From contig CABRLN010000060.1 in assembly GCA_902471875.1 (NCBI GenBank), positions 1-5,896 on the forward strand: a stretch of DNA of 5,896 nt, written 5' to 3'. The DNA is from an uncultured Clostridium sp. (GTDB lineage Bacteria; Bacillota; Clostridia; Oscillospirales; Acutalibacteraceae). Shown here piece after piece: positions 1 through 5,882 of this stretch (position 1 is the first letter of the stretch; every line of letters starts with the position of its first letter). Under the pieces are notes generated by a model. The model worked only from the letters and a program-made list of their open reading frames with translations. It made no database searches and had not been told where the DNA came from. A program made the position numbers and the translations under genes.

Positions 1-181
1 TCAGGTATATAACTGTGAGGGCTGCTGAAATTTTTTATAGCTTTTAATAATTTTTCTTAAAACAGTAAATAAGGTTTATTGTAAATATTACCGACAACGT
101 AAATACTAAAAATTCAGTAACAACATATGCCAACCATACACTTTTATTATATATAAACCATATAACCCATAATATTACAAC
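1..181. other. Intergenic left edge, no supported gene
   Basis: I see no convincing gene here. Reading on from the DUF819 stop codon in the same minus-strand frame, 45 sense codons (181 down to 47) run to the next TAA at 46-44. The translated stretch is hydrophobic and ends in CFKKNY, but it has no ATG, GTG or ribosome binding site at its beginning. On the plus strand, GGGCTGCTGAAA followed by six T (about 19-36) resembles the right arm and U-tract of a rho-independent terminator. Its left arm would lie outside the window, so it cannot be confirmed. The rest is AT-rich sequence with only short chance inverted repeats. Confidence 0.5.
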
Positions 182-1357
182 TTAACCAAACATACTCATT
201 AGCTGCGCCACCAAAAGTCCGCCGCCTGTACCTATTACATATCCAAGTAGTGCCATAATAATACCTACCGGTACAAGTGCACTGCTGTAGGTACCGGCTA
301 AAACAGGTGCTGTTGCTGTACCGCCAATGTTTGCTAAAGAGGCAACTGCACAGGTAAAAATATCTATATGCAGTAGTTTCGCCAACAAAAGCATAATTAC
401 AACATGAATAATAAGAATAATTACGCCTGTTAAAAGCCAAAGCGGTGCGTTACCCATACTTGCAAGGTCAGCACGAGAGGCTATAAGTGCAATAACAATG
501 TATAGTAAAACATTAGAAATTTCTTCTGTACCACGAATTTTGCCAAAAGGCGTCATTGCAAGAATAACACCCAATACAGTAACAATAAGAACCGTCCATG
601 TGGCTTTGTCGAAAAAAGGTATATAACTGTTTATCAACTCGCCAATCATTGAACAAATTGCTGAAGCCAAAAGGCCCGAACCAAGCAAAATAATAATACC
701 TTGAAAAGTAATTGGTTTTGTATTAGCTTTTGCCTCTTTTTCAAGTACTGCACCAACACTGTCTATTACCCTTGTGTCTGCTTTTGTCCATTTGTTGAAT
801 TTGTTTGCAAAACCAATTGCCCACAGCAAAAACATTACATAAAAAGTTGCACAAATAGAGTCCATAACAAGTGCGTAAGCCATACTGGACTCACTTACAT
901 CTAACGCACTTTGAACAGCAAGCATATTGCCGCCACCGCCCATCCAACTTCCGCATAAAGCACCTAAAGATTTCCACGCTTCTGTGCCTAAGGCACTGTG
1001 CATAATTGCGTATGCTACCACAAAACCAAGACCTATTGAAACAGTAGCACAGAAGAAGCCTATAATCATTTTAGGACCAAGCTTAATAATTTTTCTCAGG
1101 TCACATCTTAACAGCATAATAAACAGCATTGCGTATAGTAACGGATTTTTAAATGCTGAATAGGTTTCGGCAGTTGCTTCTAAATCCCATAGTCTGAAAG
1201 TACATAGCAGCATCATTCCCAAGTATATAAGCACAATAGGCGGTGCAAAATTAAAAAAGGTTTTTGCAGTCTTTCCCTTAAACAGCTTGGGTAAATTAAT
1301 TAATACAGCGGCTATAAATACCAGAGCCGCTATATAAAGAAAGCCATTTGTAATCAT
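182..1357 (-). CDS. DUF819 family polytopic membrane protein (putative transporter)
   Basis: Predicted inner-membrane protein of 391 residues, the normal length for the DUF819 (YjcL-like) family. Nearly the whole chain is hydrophobic helices, with one polar loop at about residues 185-218. Two glycine-rich segments stand out: GSWMGGGGNMLAV (about 136-148) in the first half and ASLANIGGTATAPVLAG (about 339-355) in the second. They sit at similar places in the two halves, which suggests an internally duplicated fold like that of secondary transporters in the CPA/AT group, to which I recall this family being assigned. The substrate is unknown. The open frame extends two codons further, to an ATG at 1363, but GAGGTGA at 1370-1364 would abut that ATG; the ATG at 1357-1355 has proper spacing and is preferred. 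It follows the PepD dipeptidase gene in the same orientation after 180 bases, so peptide-derived amino-acid movement is possible but inferred. The family call is firm; the transport role is not. Confidence 0.9.
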   Translation of the reverse strand: MITNGFLYIAALVFIAAVLINLPKLFKGKTAKTFFNFAPPIVLIYLGMMLLCTFRLWDLEATAETYSAFKNPLLYAMLFIMLLRCDLRKIIKLGPKMIIGFFCATVSIGLGFVVAYAIMHSALGTEAWKSLGALCGSWMGGGGNMLAVQSALDVSESSMAYALVMDSICATFYVMFLLWAIGFANKFNKWTKADTRVIDSVGAVLEKEAKANTKPITFQGIIILLGSGLLASAICSMIGELINSYIPFFDKATWTVLIVTVLGVILAMTPFGKIRGTEEISNVLLYIVIALIASRADLASMGNAPLWLLTGVIILIIHVVIMLLLAKLLHIDIFTCAVASLANIGGTATAPVLAGTYSSALVPVGIIMALLGYVIGTGGGLLVAQLMSMFG

Positions 1358-1363
1358 AAACAT

Positions 1364-1370
1364 TCACCTC
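1364..1370 (-). promoter_or_regulatory. Ribosome binding site deciding the DUF819 start
   Basis: The minus strand reads GAGGTGA directly followed by ATGTTTATG. The Shine-Dalgarno match touches the first ATG (1363) but lies 6 bases from the second ATG (1357), or 9 counted from the GAGG core. The second ATG is therefore the better start. Confidence 0.7.
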
Positions 1371-1438
1371 ATTGTCTAATATTGCTTACAGTGGCAAAAA
1401 TTTTAAAATATTTTTATTGCATATCTTAACAACTTAGT

Positions 1439-1494
1439 ATTATATCTTATAACATAATAAAAGCGGTTAAAATATTTTATTGTATATTAGCGGT
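1439..1494 (-). promoter_or_regulatory. Candidate promoter for the DUF819 gene with paired ACCGCT repeats
   Basis: A perfect TATAAT lies on the minus strand at 1444-1439, about 80 bases before the DUF819 start. No -35 box is recognisable. The hexamer 17 bases upstream of it (1467-1462) is ACCGCT, and the same word recurs 27 bases further upstream at 1494-1489. Extended to 11 bases (ACCGCTTTTAT and ACCGCTAATAT) the copies match at 9 of 11 positions. A GC-containing direct repeat in otherwise AT-rich DNA, with one copy in place of the -35 box, fits an activator-dependent promoter. This is inference from position alone. Confidence 0.4.
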
Positions 1495-1543
1495 ATCAAA
1501 AAATATCATAACCAAAAGCTGTTTATATTATTTTTAAGTTTTA

Positions 1544-2989
1544 TTACACTAAATTTTTTAAAACTGTTTTAAGGTATTCCCAACAGCGTTCAACAGATGC
1601 AATTTCAAGTTTCTCTTTTGGTGTATGTGCGTTGTAAATATTAGGTCCAAAAGAAACACCGTCCATATTCTGAATTTTTCCGGCTAAAATTCCACATTCC
1701 AGTCCTGCGTGAATAGCTGTAACAACCGGGCTGCTGCCATAAAGCTCATTATAGGTTTTCACCATAATATCTCTTAGTTTACTATCTGCACGATATTCCC
1801 ATGCAGGATAGTCTGCTCTGAATTCTATGTGACCATCTAAATATTCAACAAACGACTGCAATTTTTGCAATAGTGCTTGCTTACCTGTAGCAGCATTACT
1901 GCGCAGTAAAAAGTTGAAAGTAACACATTGACCTTGGGTTCTTACAATACCCAGATTCAATGAAGTTTGCACCATATTAGGAATGTCAGGGCTCATAGTT
2001 TGTACACCATTTGGGATTTGTAAAAGTACAAATAATATTTTTTGCGTAGAGTGTTCATTCATACATACTGTTTGTTTTGAGATTTGCCGACAATCTATTG
2101 TAAGAAAGGGTTCGGTATTTTGCTTTTCTTTCTTAACTATTTTTGCAAAACGTGTTACTGTATCGGAAAATAACTGTTTGTATTCTTCTCTTACGCATAC
2201 GGTAGCTGTAGCTTCACAAGGTATAGTATTGTCCTTTTTGCCACCGCTAACACTGCAAAGAAGAAAATTAACCTCCTGATGTAAAAAATTTAACATTCTA
2301 CCCAAAAGCTTATTGGCGTTTGTTCTGCCGCAGTTAATATCAATTCCTGAATGCCCCCCTGTAAGGCCTCGAATGTTAATTTCAAATAAAACGCCTGAAG
2401 CCTTTTGACTTTCAATCGGCAATGAACAGGTTGCACGCATTCCCCCTGCACAGCTTACTGTTAAAACCCCCTCTTCCTCAGAATCAATGTTAATTAATCG
2501 TTTGCCTTTAAGCAAACCGGTGTCTAACGCTCTTACACCTAACATTCCAATTTCTTCATCTACTGTAAATAATGCCTCAATAGGCGGATGAGGAATATTT
2601 TTTTCAGAAAGCAATGCCAACATATAGGCAATAGCTATGCCGTCATCTCCCCCTAGTGTGGTGCCGTTGGCAAATATAAATTTGCCGTCTGTACATAGTT
2701 CCAGAGGTTCTTTGTCCATATCTATTTTACAGTTTTCCGATTTGTCACATACCATGTCCAAATGCCCTTGTAAAATAACAGTTTCTGAATTTTCGTAATC
2801 CTTTGTACCCTCGGCAAATATAATTACATTATTTGATTTATCCTGAACATACTTGTAGTTGTGTTGTTTTGCAAAATCAACGCAGTAGTCACTTAAAGCT
2901 TTCGTATTTGATGAACCGTGAGGAATACTGCATATTTTTTTAAAATATTTAAAAACCTCAGCAGGATTCAGGTTCTCTATATTGTTCAC
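1544..2989 (-). CDS. pepD: Xaa-His dipeptidase (PepD, M20C aminoacyl-histidine dipeptidase)
   Basis: Cytosolic zinc metallopeptidase that cleaves dipeptides, classically Xaa-His such as carnosine, to free amino acids. The chain is 481 residues, close to the roughly 485 of E. coli PepD. All expected M20 landmarks are present in order: GHLDMVCD (His76 metal ligand, Asp78), GGDDGIA (Asp115 bridging ligand), FTVDEEIG (Glu145 general base, Glu146 ligand), NIDSEEEG (Asp169 ligand), the lid-domain GLTGGHSG (His213) and NAHTPKE (His455 ligand). Spacing follows E. coli PepD closely, so the enzyme should be active. No signal peptide is seen. The start is GTG at 2989-2987, 6 bases after a strong GGAGG; no better in-frame ATG exists. 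A TetR gene lies 232 bases upstream in the same orientation and the DUF819 membrane protein gene follows, possibly co-transcribed. I see no good promoter or terminator of its own. Exact peptide preference is inferred from the family. Confidence 0.95.
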   Translation of the reverse strand: MNNIENLNPAEVFKYFKKICSIPHGSSNTKALSDYCVDFAKQHNYKYVQDKSNNVIIFAEGTKDYENSETVILQGHLDMVCDKSENCKIDMDKEPLELCTDGKFIFANGTTLGGDDGIAIAYMLALLSEKNIPHPPIEALFTVDEEIGMLGVRALDTGLLKGKRLINIDSEEEGVLTVSCAGGMRATCSLPIESQKASGVLFEINIRGLTGGHSGIDINCGRTNANKLLGRMLNFLHQEVNFLLCSVSGGKKDNTIPCEATATVCVREEYKQLFSDTVTRFAKIVKKEKQNTEPFLTIDCRQISKQTVCMNEHSTQKILFVLLQIPNGVQTMSPDIPNMVQTSLNLGIVRTQGQCVTFNFLLRSNAATGKQALLQKLQSFVEYLDGHIEFRADYPAWEYRADSKLRDIMVKTYNELYGSSPVVTAIHAGLECGILAGKIQNMDGVSFGPNIYNAHTPKEKLEIASVERCWEYLKTVLKNLV

Positions 2990-2995
2990 ACCATA

Positions 2996-3000
2996 CCTCC
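2996..3000 (-). promoter_or_regulatory. Ribosome binding site supporting the GTG start of pepD
   Basis: The minus strand reads GGAGG then TATGGT then GTG. The ATG inside the spacer is out of frame, meets TGA after two codons and is only one base from GGAGG, so the GTG at 2989 is the start. Confidence 0.75.
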
Positions 3001-3084
3001 ATAATACAAATATTCCATAAGAAATTTTAAATTTATTTTCAAGAATATTTTATAACGAAAAGACGACGCCAAAATTAGTGAAAA

Positions 3085-3111
3085 TATGCTAAAAAGTTTG
3101 TAACTAGCATA
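3085..3111. repeat. Inverted repeat between tetR and pepD
   Basis: TATGCTA (3085-3091) and TAGCATA (3105-3111) are perfect 7-base arms around a 13-base loop in which GTT and AAC can pair further. It lies after the tetR stop and before pepD. On the minus strand only a weak run (ATTTTC) follows, so it makes a poor terminator. It could instead be an operator or an mRNA structure. Function unknown. Confidence 0.4.
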
Positions 3112-3118
3112 AAATTCT

Positions 3119-3138
3119 TTTTATTTTTAAAAATAAAA
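3119..3138. repeat. Perfect 20-base AT palindrome
   Basis: TTTTATTTTT is followed directly by AAAAATAAAA, a 10+10 perfect palindrome with no loop. It lies in the AT-rich spacer between tetR and pepD, 8 bases from the inverted repeat at 3085-3111. It contains no G or C, so it may be chance in DNA of this composition. Confidence 0.35.
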
Positions 3139-3221
3139 TATAACAATAATTAGTGTAACAAATATTGTTCAAAATATAAATTAATTGAACTATTATAATT
3201 TTTATTAAATCTAAAATTTTA

Positions 3222-3839
3222 TTAATTACCTATTTTATGGCTGTTAATTATGTTTTTTATAGCTGAGTACAAGTAAGGCTTTAACTGTTCTATAGTTGTA
3301 GGTTGGCTATATAAAATAGTACTGTAACAAGATGAACCTACAAGTTCTATAATCATAAAAAGCATTATTTCAGGATCTTTCAGCTTTACCTCTGAATTAT
3401 TTATAATTTCTAAATAAACATCTTTAAAATTAATATCATAACCATTTTCAGGTGAAATGAGAGCGGTTTTAAAAATACCCCAGCTTAAATTTTTTGAAAT
3501 AAAACTTAGTAAAGGCTTGTTCTCACTAAGTTGATTAATGATATTATCGATAACAAAAATAATTTTATTATCGATAGAAATTTCAGCTTTTTTACTTAAA
3601 TAATGCTCAAGTGCTACAACAGAATTTTTAAATACCTGACTTGACTTATGTGAAATAAGCTTGTTGCGTATATCGTGCTTGTCCTTAAAATAAAGATAAA
3701 AAGTTCCTTTAGCTACTCCTGCTGTTAAGGCAATATCTGAAATTGAGGTTTTACTTATACCTTTGGTTGTAAACAAATTAAAAGCTGCATTAAGCAATGA
3801 CTCTCGTTTCTGCTGTTTATTTTGGTCTAATTTCCCCAA
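3222..3839 (-). CDS. TetR/AcrR family transcriptional regulator
   Basis: DNA-binding repressor of 205 residues, the usual TetR size. The N-terminal domain is typical: a first helix around KRESLLNAAFNLF (11-23), then KGISKTSISDIA (26-37), and a recognition helix with the family signature VAKGTFYLYFKDK (42-54). Residues from about 60 to 205 form a helical ligand-binding and dimerisation region that I cannot match to a known inducer. The start is TTG at 3839-3837, 8 bases after AGGTG in the minus-strand AGGTGGGG (3852-3845); no ATG occurs near the N-terminus. It has its own promoter upstream, so it is not simply read from fliB. There is no efflux pump or other usual TetR target beside it: pepD lies 232 bases downstream and fliB is upstream. 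It may regulate itself, pepD or distant genes. Family assignment is firm; targets are unknown. Confidence 0.93.
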   Translation of the reverse strand: MGKLDQNKQQKRESLLNAAFNLFTTKGISKTSISDIALTAGVAKGTFYLYFKDKHDIRNKLISHKSSQVFKNSVVALEHYLSKKAEISIDNKIIFVIDNIINQLSENKPLLSFISKNLSWGIFKTALISPENGYDINFKDVYLEIINNSEVKLKDPEIMLFMIIELVGSSCYSTILYSQPTTIEQLKPYLYSAIKNIINSHKIGN

Positions 3840-3863
3840 AAAATCCCCACCTAATATAAAAAT

Positions 3864-3883
3864 TATATGAATGTTATTCTATA
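3864..3883. promoter_or_regulatory. Possible operator at the tetR transcription start
   Basis: The minus strand reads TATAGAATAACATTCATATA: TATAGAAT and ATTC-A-TATA pair around AAC with one bulged base. It overlaps the predicted transcription start of tetR, where an autorepressor would bind. Support is positional only, and the DNA is AT-rich. Confidence 0.25.
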
Positions 3884-3886
3884 CTA

Positions 3887-3914
3887 ATTATACTTTATGT
3901 CTAATAAAAGTCAA
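3887..3914 (-). promoter_or_regulatory. Promoter of the TetR gene
   Basis: The minus strand has TTGACT (3914-3909), a 16-base spacer and a perfect TATAAT (3892-3887), a strong sigma-A-type promoter. Transcription should begin near 3880, giving a leader of about 40 bases before the TTG start. An imperfect inverted repeat with ACTTT/AAAGT outer arms covers the spacer and parts of both boxes. Confidence 0.75.
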
Positions 3915-3942
3915 CATCTAAAAATTATTTTCAAATATATAA

Positions 3943-3960
3943 AATAATAGTCCTATTATT
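3943..3960 (-). terminator. Weak hairpin after fliB, possible terminator
   Basis: AATAATAG and CTATTATT are perfect 8-base arms separated by two bases, read on the minus strand about 43 bases past the fliB stop and followed by TTTATATATTTG. The stem has very little GC and the U-tract is short, so termination would be inefficient. It sits between fliB and the tetR promoter, where a terminator would be expected. Confidence 0.35.
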
Positions 3961-4002
3961 CTCGGTGTGGCTTCTATTTAATGTTACATTTTTAATTACA
4001 AT

Positions 4003-5124
4003 TTATATAAGTGCTTGTAATATACATTCGATTTTGTAAATGTTATTGCAGTTAAATTCTTGGTAAAGTTTATTTATATTTTGATCAGAATATTCTACCT
4101 CTTTTGAATAATTATGTATAAGCTCTGTTATATAATCTAATTTACAATTTTTTTGCTCAGCAAAATGCTCTATCATAATTGCTTTAATTAATACATAGCT
4201 TACACATACAAGCAAAGCCTTTTCTATAATTTGGTTATCGTAATAGCTTTCTAAAAAATACCTGTGTATTAAATATACACTCATATTTTCAAAAATCAGG
4301 TCAGTATTAATTGTGGTGTTAAATAAATCATATTCTCTATTAAAATTGCTGTTGCTGCTTATATATTCCTGTGTTTTCTTTAACGCACAAAGCCATTTTC
4401 TATTTAACACTTCAAGCTTCTCAAAAGTAATGAGCACATTGTTTATTACTTTTTTTGCAGTTACAGGGTTATTCTTATAACTGCTTTTCAATATATTATT
4501 ACTTTTATTTACCAAGTGTGATATAGTACCAAGTAATTCTTCATCTGTCTTTTCTGAAAAACATTCCCTCTGTACAATGCGACATATTTTTACAACCGTT
4601 GCAATACGCTTCGTAATTGCATAATATTTGTTTTGCAGAATGTTAATTAAAATTTGACGCACTTTAAACAGATAGTTAAAAAACAAATTATCGAATGTAA
4701 TATTTTCATTTTCTTCTTCAGGGTTCGTCATTGTAACAGGTTGATCTTGTGTCAAAATAATTCTGCAAGCTTCCTCACAAGACAAGCCCAATCCTCTTTC
4801 AGTAAGGTCTGGATATTCATTTATATAACGTGGATGATCACTGCAAATTTGGCATAACTTATCTTCACCTAAATTACAAATAATTTCGCACAGATTATTT
4901 TTATTAAGAAAAGCACAGCGTTGATTTGCAAGAAGTTTAAATGAATGCTCTCCGTTTTCAGTAATAATATTACTTTTAAGTTTATTACTAAACTCCCCTT
5001 TAAGCGAAGTATAATAATTGTAGCTTTCTTGATCAATATCAATTTCCCAACCTACGCAGCAGTTATCTTTACATCTGTCTGCTATGCATTTGAATTTATT
5101 ATAATAAGATGGTTGTAAAAGCAT
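4003..5124 (-). CDS. fliB: FliB family protein lysine N-methylase (flagellin methylase homologue)
   Basis: Homologue of FliB, which in Salmonella methylates surface lysines of flagellin using S-adenosylmethionine and is reported to carry an iron-sulfur cluster. The 373-residue chain opens with the characteristic MLLQPSYYNKFKC and a cysteine cluster (Cys13, Cys18, Cys22, Cys23, as CxxxxCxxxCC), then GWEIDID. More cysteines follow in CAFLNKNNLCEIIC (70, 79, 83), KLCQICSDHPR (91, 94) and SCEEAC (116, 120), typical of the family and suited to metal binding. From about 125 to the end the protein is helical, with no motif I recognise. The start is ATG at 5124, 6 bases after AAAGGAG. No flagellin or other flagellar gene lies in the window, so the substrate could be a distant flagellin or another protein. 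It is one of the most AT-rich genes here and stands alone with its own promoter. Family call is strong; substrate is uncertain. Confidence 0.85.
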   Translation of the reverse strand: MLLQPSYYNKFKCIADRCKDNCCVGWEIDIDQESYNYYTSLKGEFSNKLKSNIITENGEHSFKLLANQRCAFLNKNNLCEIICNLGEDKLCQICSDHPRYINEYPDLTERGLGLSCEEACRIILTQDQPVTMTNPEEENENITFDNLFFNYLFKVRQILINILQNKYYAITKRIATVVKICRIVQRECFSEKTDEELLGTISHLVNKSNNILKSSYKNNPVTAKKVINNVLITFEKLEVLNRKWLCALKKTQEYISSNSNFNREYDLFNTTINTDLIFENMSVYLIHRYFLESYYDNQIIEKALLVCVSYVLIKAIMIEHFAEQKNCKLDYITELIHNYSKEVEYSDQNINKLYQEFNCNNIYKIECILQALI

Positions 5125-5152
5125 ATTAGTCTCCTTTTTGTTATTATATCTA

Positions 5153-5181
5153 ATAATACAACATAATTCTTATTTCTTCAA
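5153..5181 (-). promoter_or_regulatory. Candidate promoter of fliB
   Basis: On the minus strand TTGAAG (5181-5176), a 17-base spacer and TATTAT (5158-5153) match four and five of six consensus bases. The leader would be about 20 bases, with the ribosome binding site AAAGGAG just before the ATG. A perfect TATAAT at 5148-5143 is an alternative -10 box but lacks a matching -35. Confidence 0.5.
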
Positions 5182-5244
5182 TTAGAATTATTTAATGACA
5201 TATATGATATTTTGTTAAGATGTAATTTAGTAATTTATACAATA

Positions 5245-5263
5245 TGTTAAAATATATTTAACA
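5245..5263. repeat. Inverted repeat in the fliB-marR divergent region
   Basis: TGTTAAA (5245-5251) and TTTAACA (5257-5263) are perfect 7-base arms around ATATA. The site lies 20 bases upstream of the marR -35 box and about 65 bases upstream of the fliB -35 box. It could be a regulator site serving either gene, but only its symmetry supports this. Confidence 0.35.
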
Positions 5264-5283
5264 AATTAGTCTATATATTTTTG

Positions 5284-5312
5284 TTGACTTTAACATAATA
5301 CGGTGCTATAAT
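5284..5312 (+). promoter_or_regulatory. Promoter of the MarR gene
   Basis: TTGACT (5284-5289), exactly 17 bases, then a perfect TATAAT (5307-5312): a near-consensus sigma-A promoter, the best in the window. Transcription should begin near 5319, inside the repeat cluster that starts at the end of the -10 box, so a bound protein would block RNA polymerase. Confidence 0.85.
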
Positions 5313-5346
5313 TTGTTTACTGGTAAACAGTTTACAGCTAAACAAA
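5312..5346. promoter_or_regulatory. Overlapping inverted repeats, probable MarR autoregulatory operator
   Basis: Four alternating half-sites follow the -10 box: GTTTAC (5315-5320), GTAAAC (5323-5328), GTTTAC (5330-5335) and TAAAC (5339-5343). They form TGTTTAC-TG-GTAAACA with 7-base arms, GTAAAC-A-GTTTAC with 6-base arms, GTTTA-CAGC-TAAAC with 5-base arms, and an outer TTTGTTTA/TAAACAAA pair with 8-base arms. The cluster covers the transcription start of marR. MarR proteins commonly bind such palindromes in their own promoters, so autorepression is the natural reading. The alternative is an mRNA leader hairpin. Confidence 0.65.
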
Positions 5347-5352
5347 CTTCGT

Positions 5353-5360
5353 AGGGATGG
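5353..5360 (+). promoter_or_regulatory. Ribosome binding site deciding the MarR start
   Basis: AGGG at 5353-5356 touches the first in-frame ATG (5357), which cannot work for initiation, but is 9 bases from the ATG at 5366. The second ATG is therefore chosen. Confidence 0.65.
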
Positions 5361-5365
5361 TAAAT

Positions 5366-5827
5366 ATGGATAATGAAATTGATTTTGAAAGAACAACAGA
5401 GGCTGGCTTGGTACTGCGTTCAATAAATAATTTTTTATTACGTGCTACCATGCAGCAGGCGAAAAAACTTGAAATAGATAATTGCACTTTGATGCATGGA
5501 TGGGTTTTGGGGTATTTGTGTGATAATAAAGATAAAAATGTATATCAGCGTGATATTGAGCGCGAATTTTCTATAACTCGCTCTGCTGTAACCTCTATTG
5601 TAAAAACAATGGAAAGCAACGGCTATATTAACCGTGCAGATGTTGAACATGATGCAAGATTAAAGCAAATTGTTCTTACAAAAAAAGGTGAAGAAATGCA
5701 TAGAAAAATAGTACACAGTCTAAAAAGCATTGACAATCAGGCTGTAAAGGGAATATCAGACGGAGACTACCAAATATTTTTAAAGGTTTGTTACCAAATA
5801 AAAGATAATTTGCGTAGCTTATTATAA
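5366..5827 (+). CDS. MarR family transcriptional regulator
   Basis: Winged-helix DNA-binding regulator of 153 residues from the preferred ATG at 5366; the open frame starts three codons earlier at 5357, but the ribosome binding site rules that out. After N-terminal dimerisation helices (about 8-55), the helix-turn-helix is seen at YQRDIEREFSITRSAVTSIV (60-79), followed by MESNGYI (82-88). The wing carries the family signature DARLKQIVLTKKG (96-108), matching DxRxxxxxLTxxG. The C-terminal helix (about 132-153) completes the dimer interface. It is divergent from fliB, has a near-consensus promoter and a palindromic operator over its transcription start, which points to autorepression released by a ligand. 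Such regulators often lead operons for ABC or MATE multidrug transporters; whatever follows lies beyond the right edge. The family is certain; ligand and targets are not visible. Confidence 0.95.
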   Translation: MDNEIDFERTTEAGLVLRSINNFLLRATMQQAKKLEIDNCTLMHGWVLGYLCDNKDKNVYQRDIEREFSITRSAVTSIVKTMESNGYINRADVEHDARLKQIVLTKKGEEMHRKIVHSLKSIDNQAVKGISDGDYQIFLKVCYQIKDNLRSLL

Positions 5828-5835
5828 TATTTAAA

Positions 5836-5882
5836 TTCAAATTAAACAGTTAGTAAATTATGATTTAGCGAACTAACCGTTT
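5836..5882 (+). promoter_or_regulatory. Possible regulated promoter or stem-loop downstream of marR
   Basis: AAACAGTTAG (5844-5853) and CTAACCGTTT (5873-5882) are inverted with 9 of 10 positions matching, and TAAAT/ATTTA (5854-5858, 5863-5867) pair inside. A weak promoter, TTCAAA (5836-5841), 17 bases and TATGAT (5859-5864), overlaps it. The word TAAACAGTT at 5843-5851 also occurs in the marR operator at 5324-5332, so the same regulator may bind both. No T-run follows, so it is not a classical terminator. The gene it would serve is outside the window. Confidence 0.35.

Noticed and set aside
1..36. Possible end of a plus-strand gene or terminator at the left edge
   Set aside because: Only a right-arm-like GGGCTGCTG and a T-run are visible; the left arm would be outside the window, and short open frames here cannot be matched to a protein.
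147..440. 97-codon minus-strand open frame overlapping the 3' end of the DUF819 gene
   Set aside because: It lies in another frame of a clear membrane-protein gene, and its translation is low-complexity, rich in Tyr, Cys and Arg, with no family resemblance.
701..1163. Two plus-strand open frames (701-904 and 927-1163) antisense to the DUF819 gene
   Set aside because: They are antisense shadows of a well-supported gene, without ribosome binding sites or recognisable domains.
1983..2279. 98-codon plus-strand open frame antisense to pepD
   Set aside because: pepD has all catalytic residues in frame; this frame shows no domain or initiation signal.
2986..2994. Two-codon ATG GTG TGA frame overlapping the pepD start
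   Set aside because: The ATG is one base from GGAGG, too close for initiation, so it is unlikely to be a regulatory mini-frame.
3157..3190. Short inverted repeats AACAA/TTGTT and GTTCAA/TTGAAC downstream of tetR
   Set aside because: Arms of 5-6 bases in very AT-rich DNA are expected by chance, and no run of T follows on the minus strand to make a terminator.
4654..4857. 67-codon plus-strand open frame antisense to fliB
   Set aside because: It overlaps the conserved cysteine region of fliB on the other strand and has no features of its own.
5438..5650. 70-codon minus-strand open frame antisense to marR
   Set aside because: It is a shadow of the winged-helix coding region of marR with no supporting signal.
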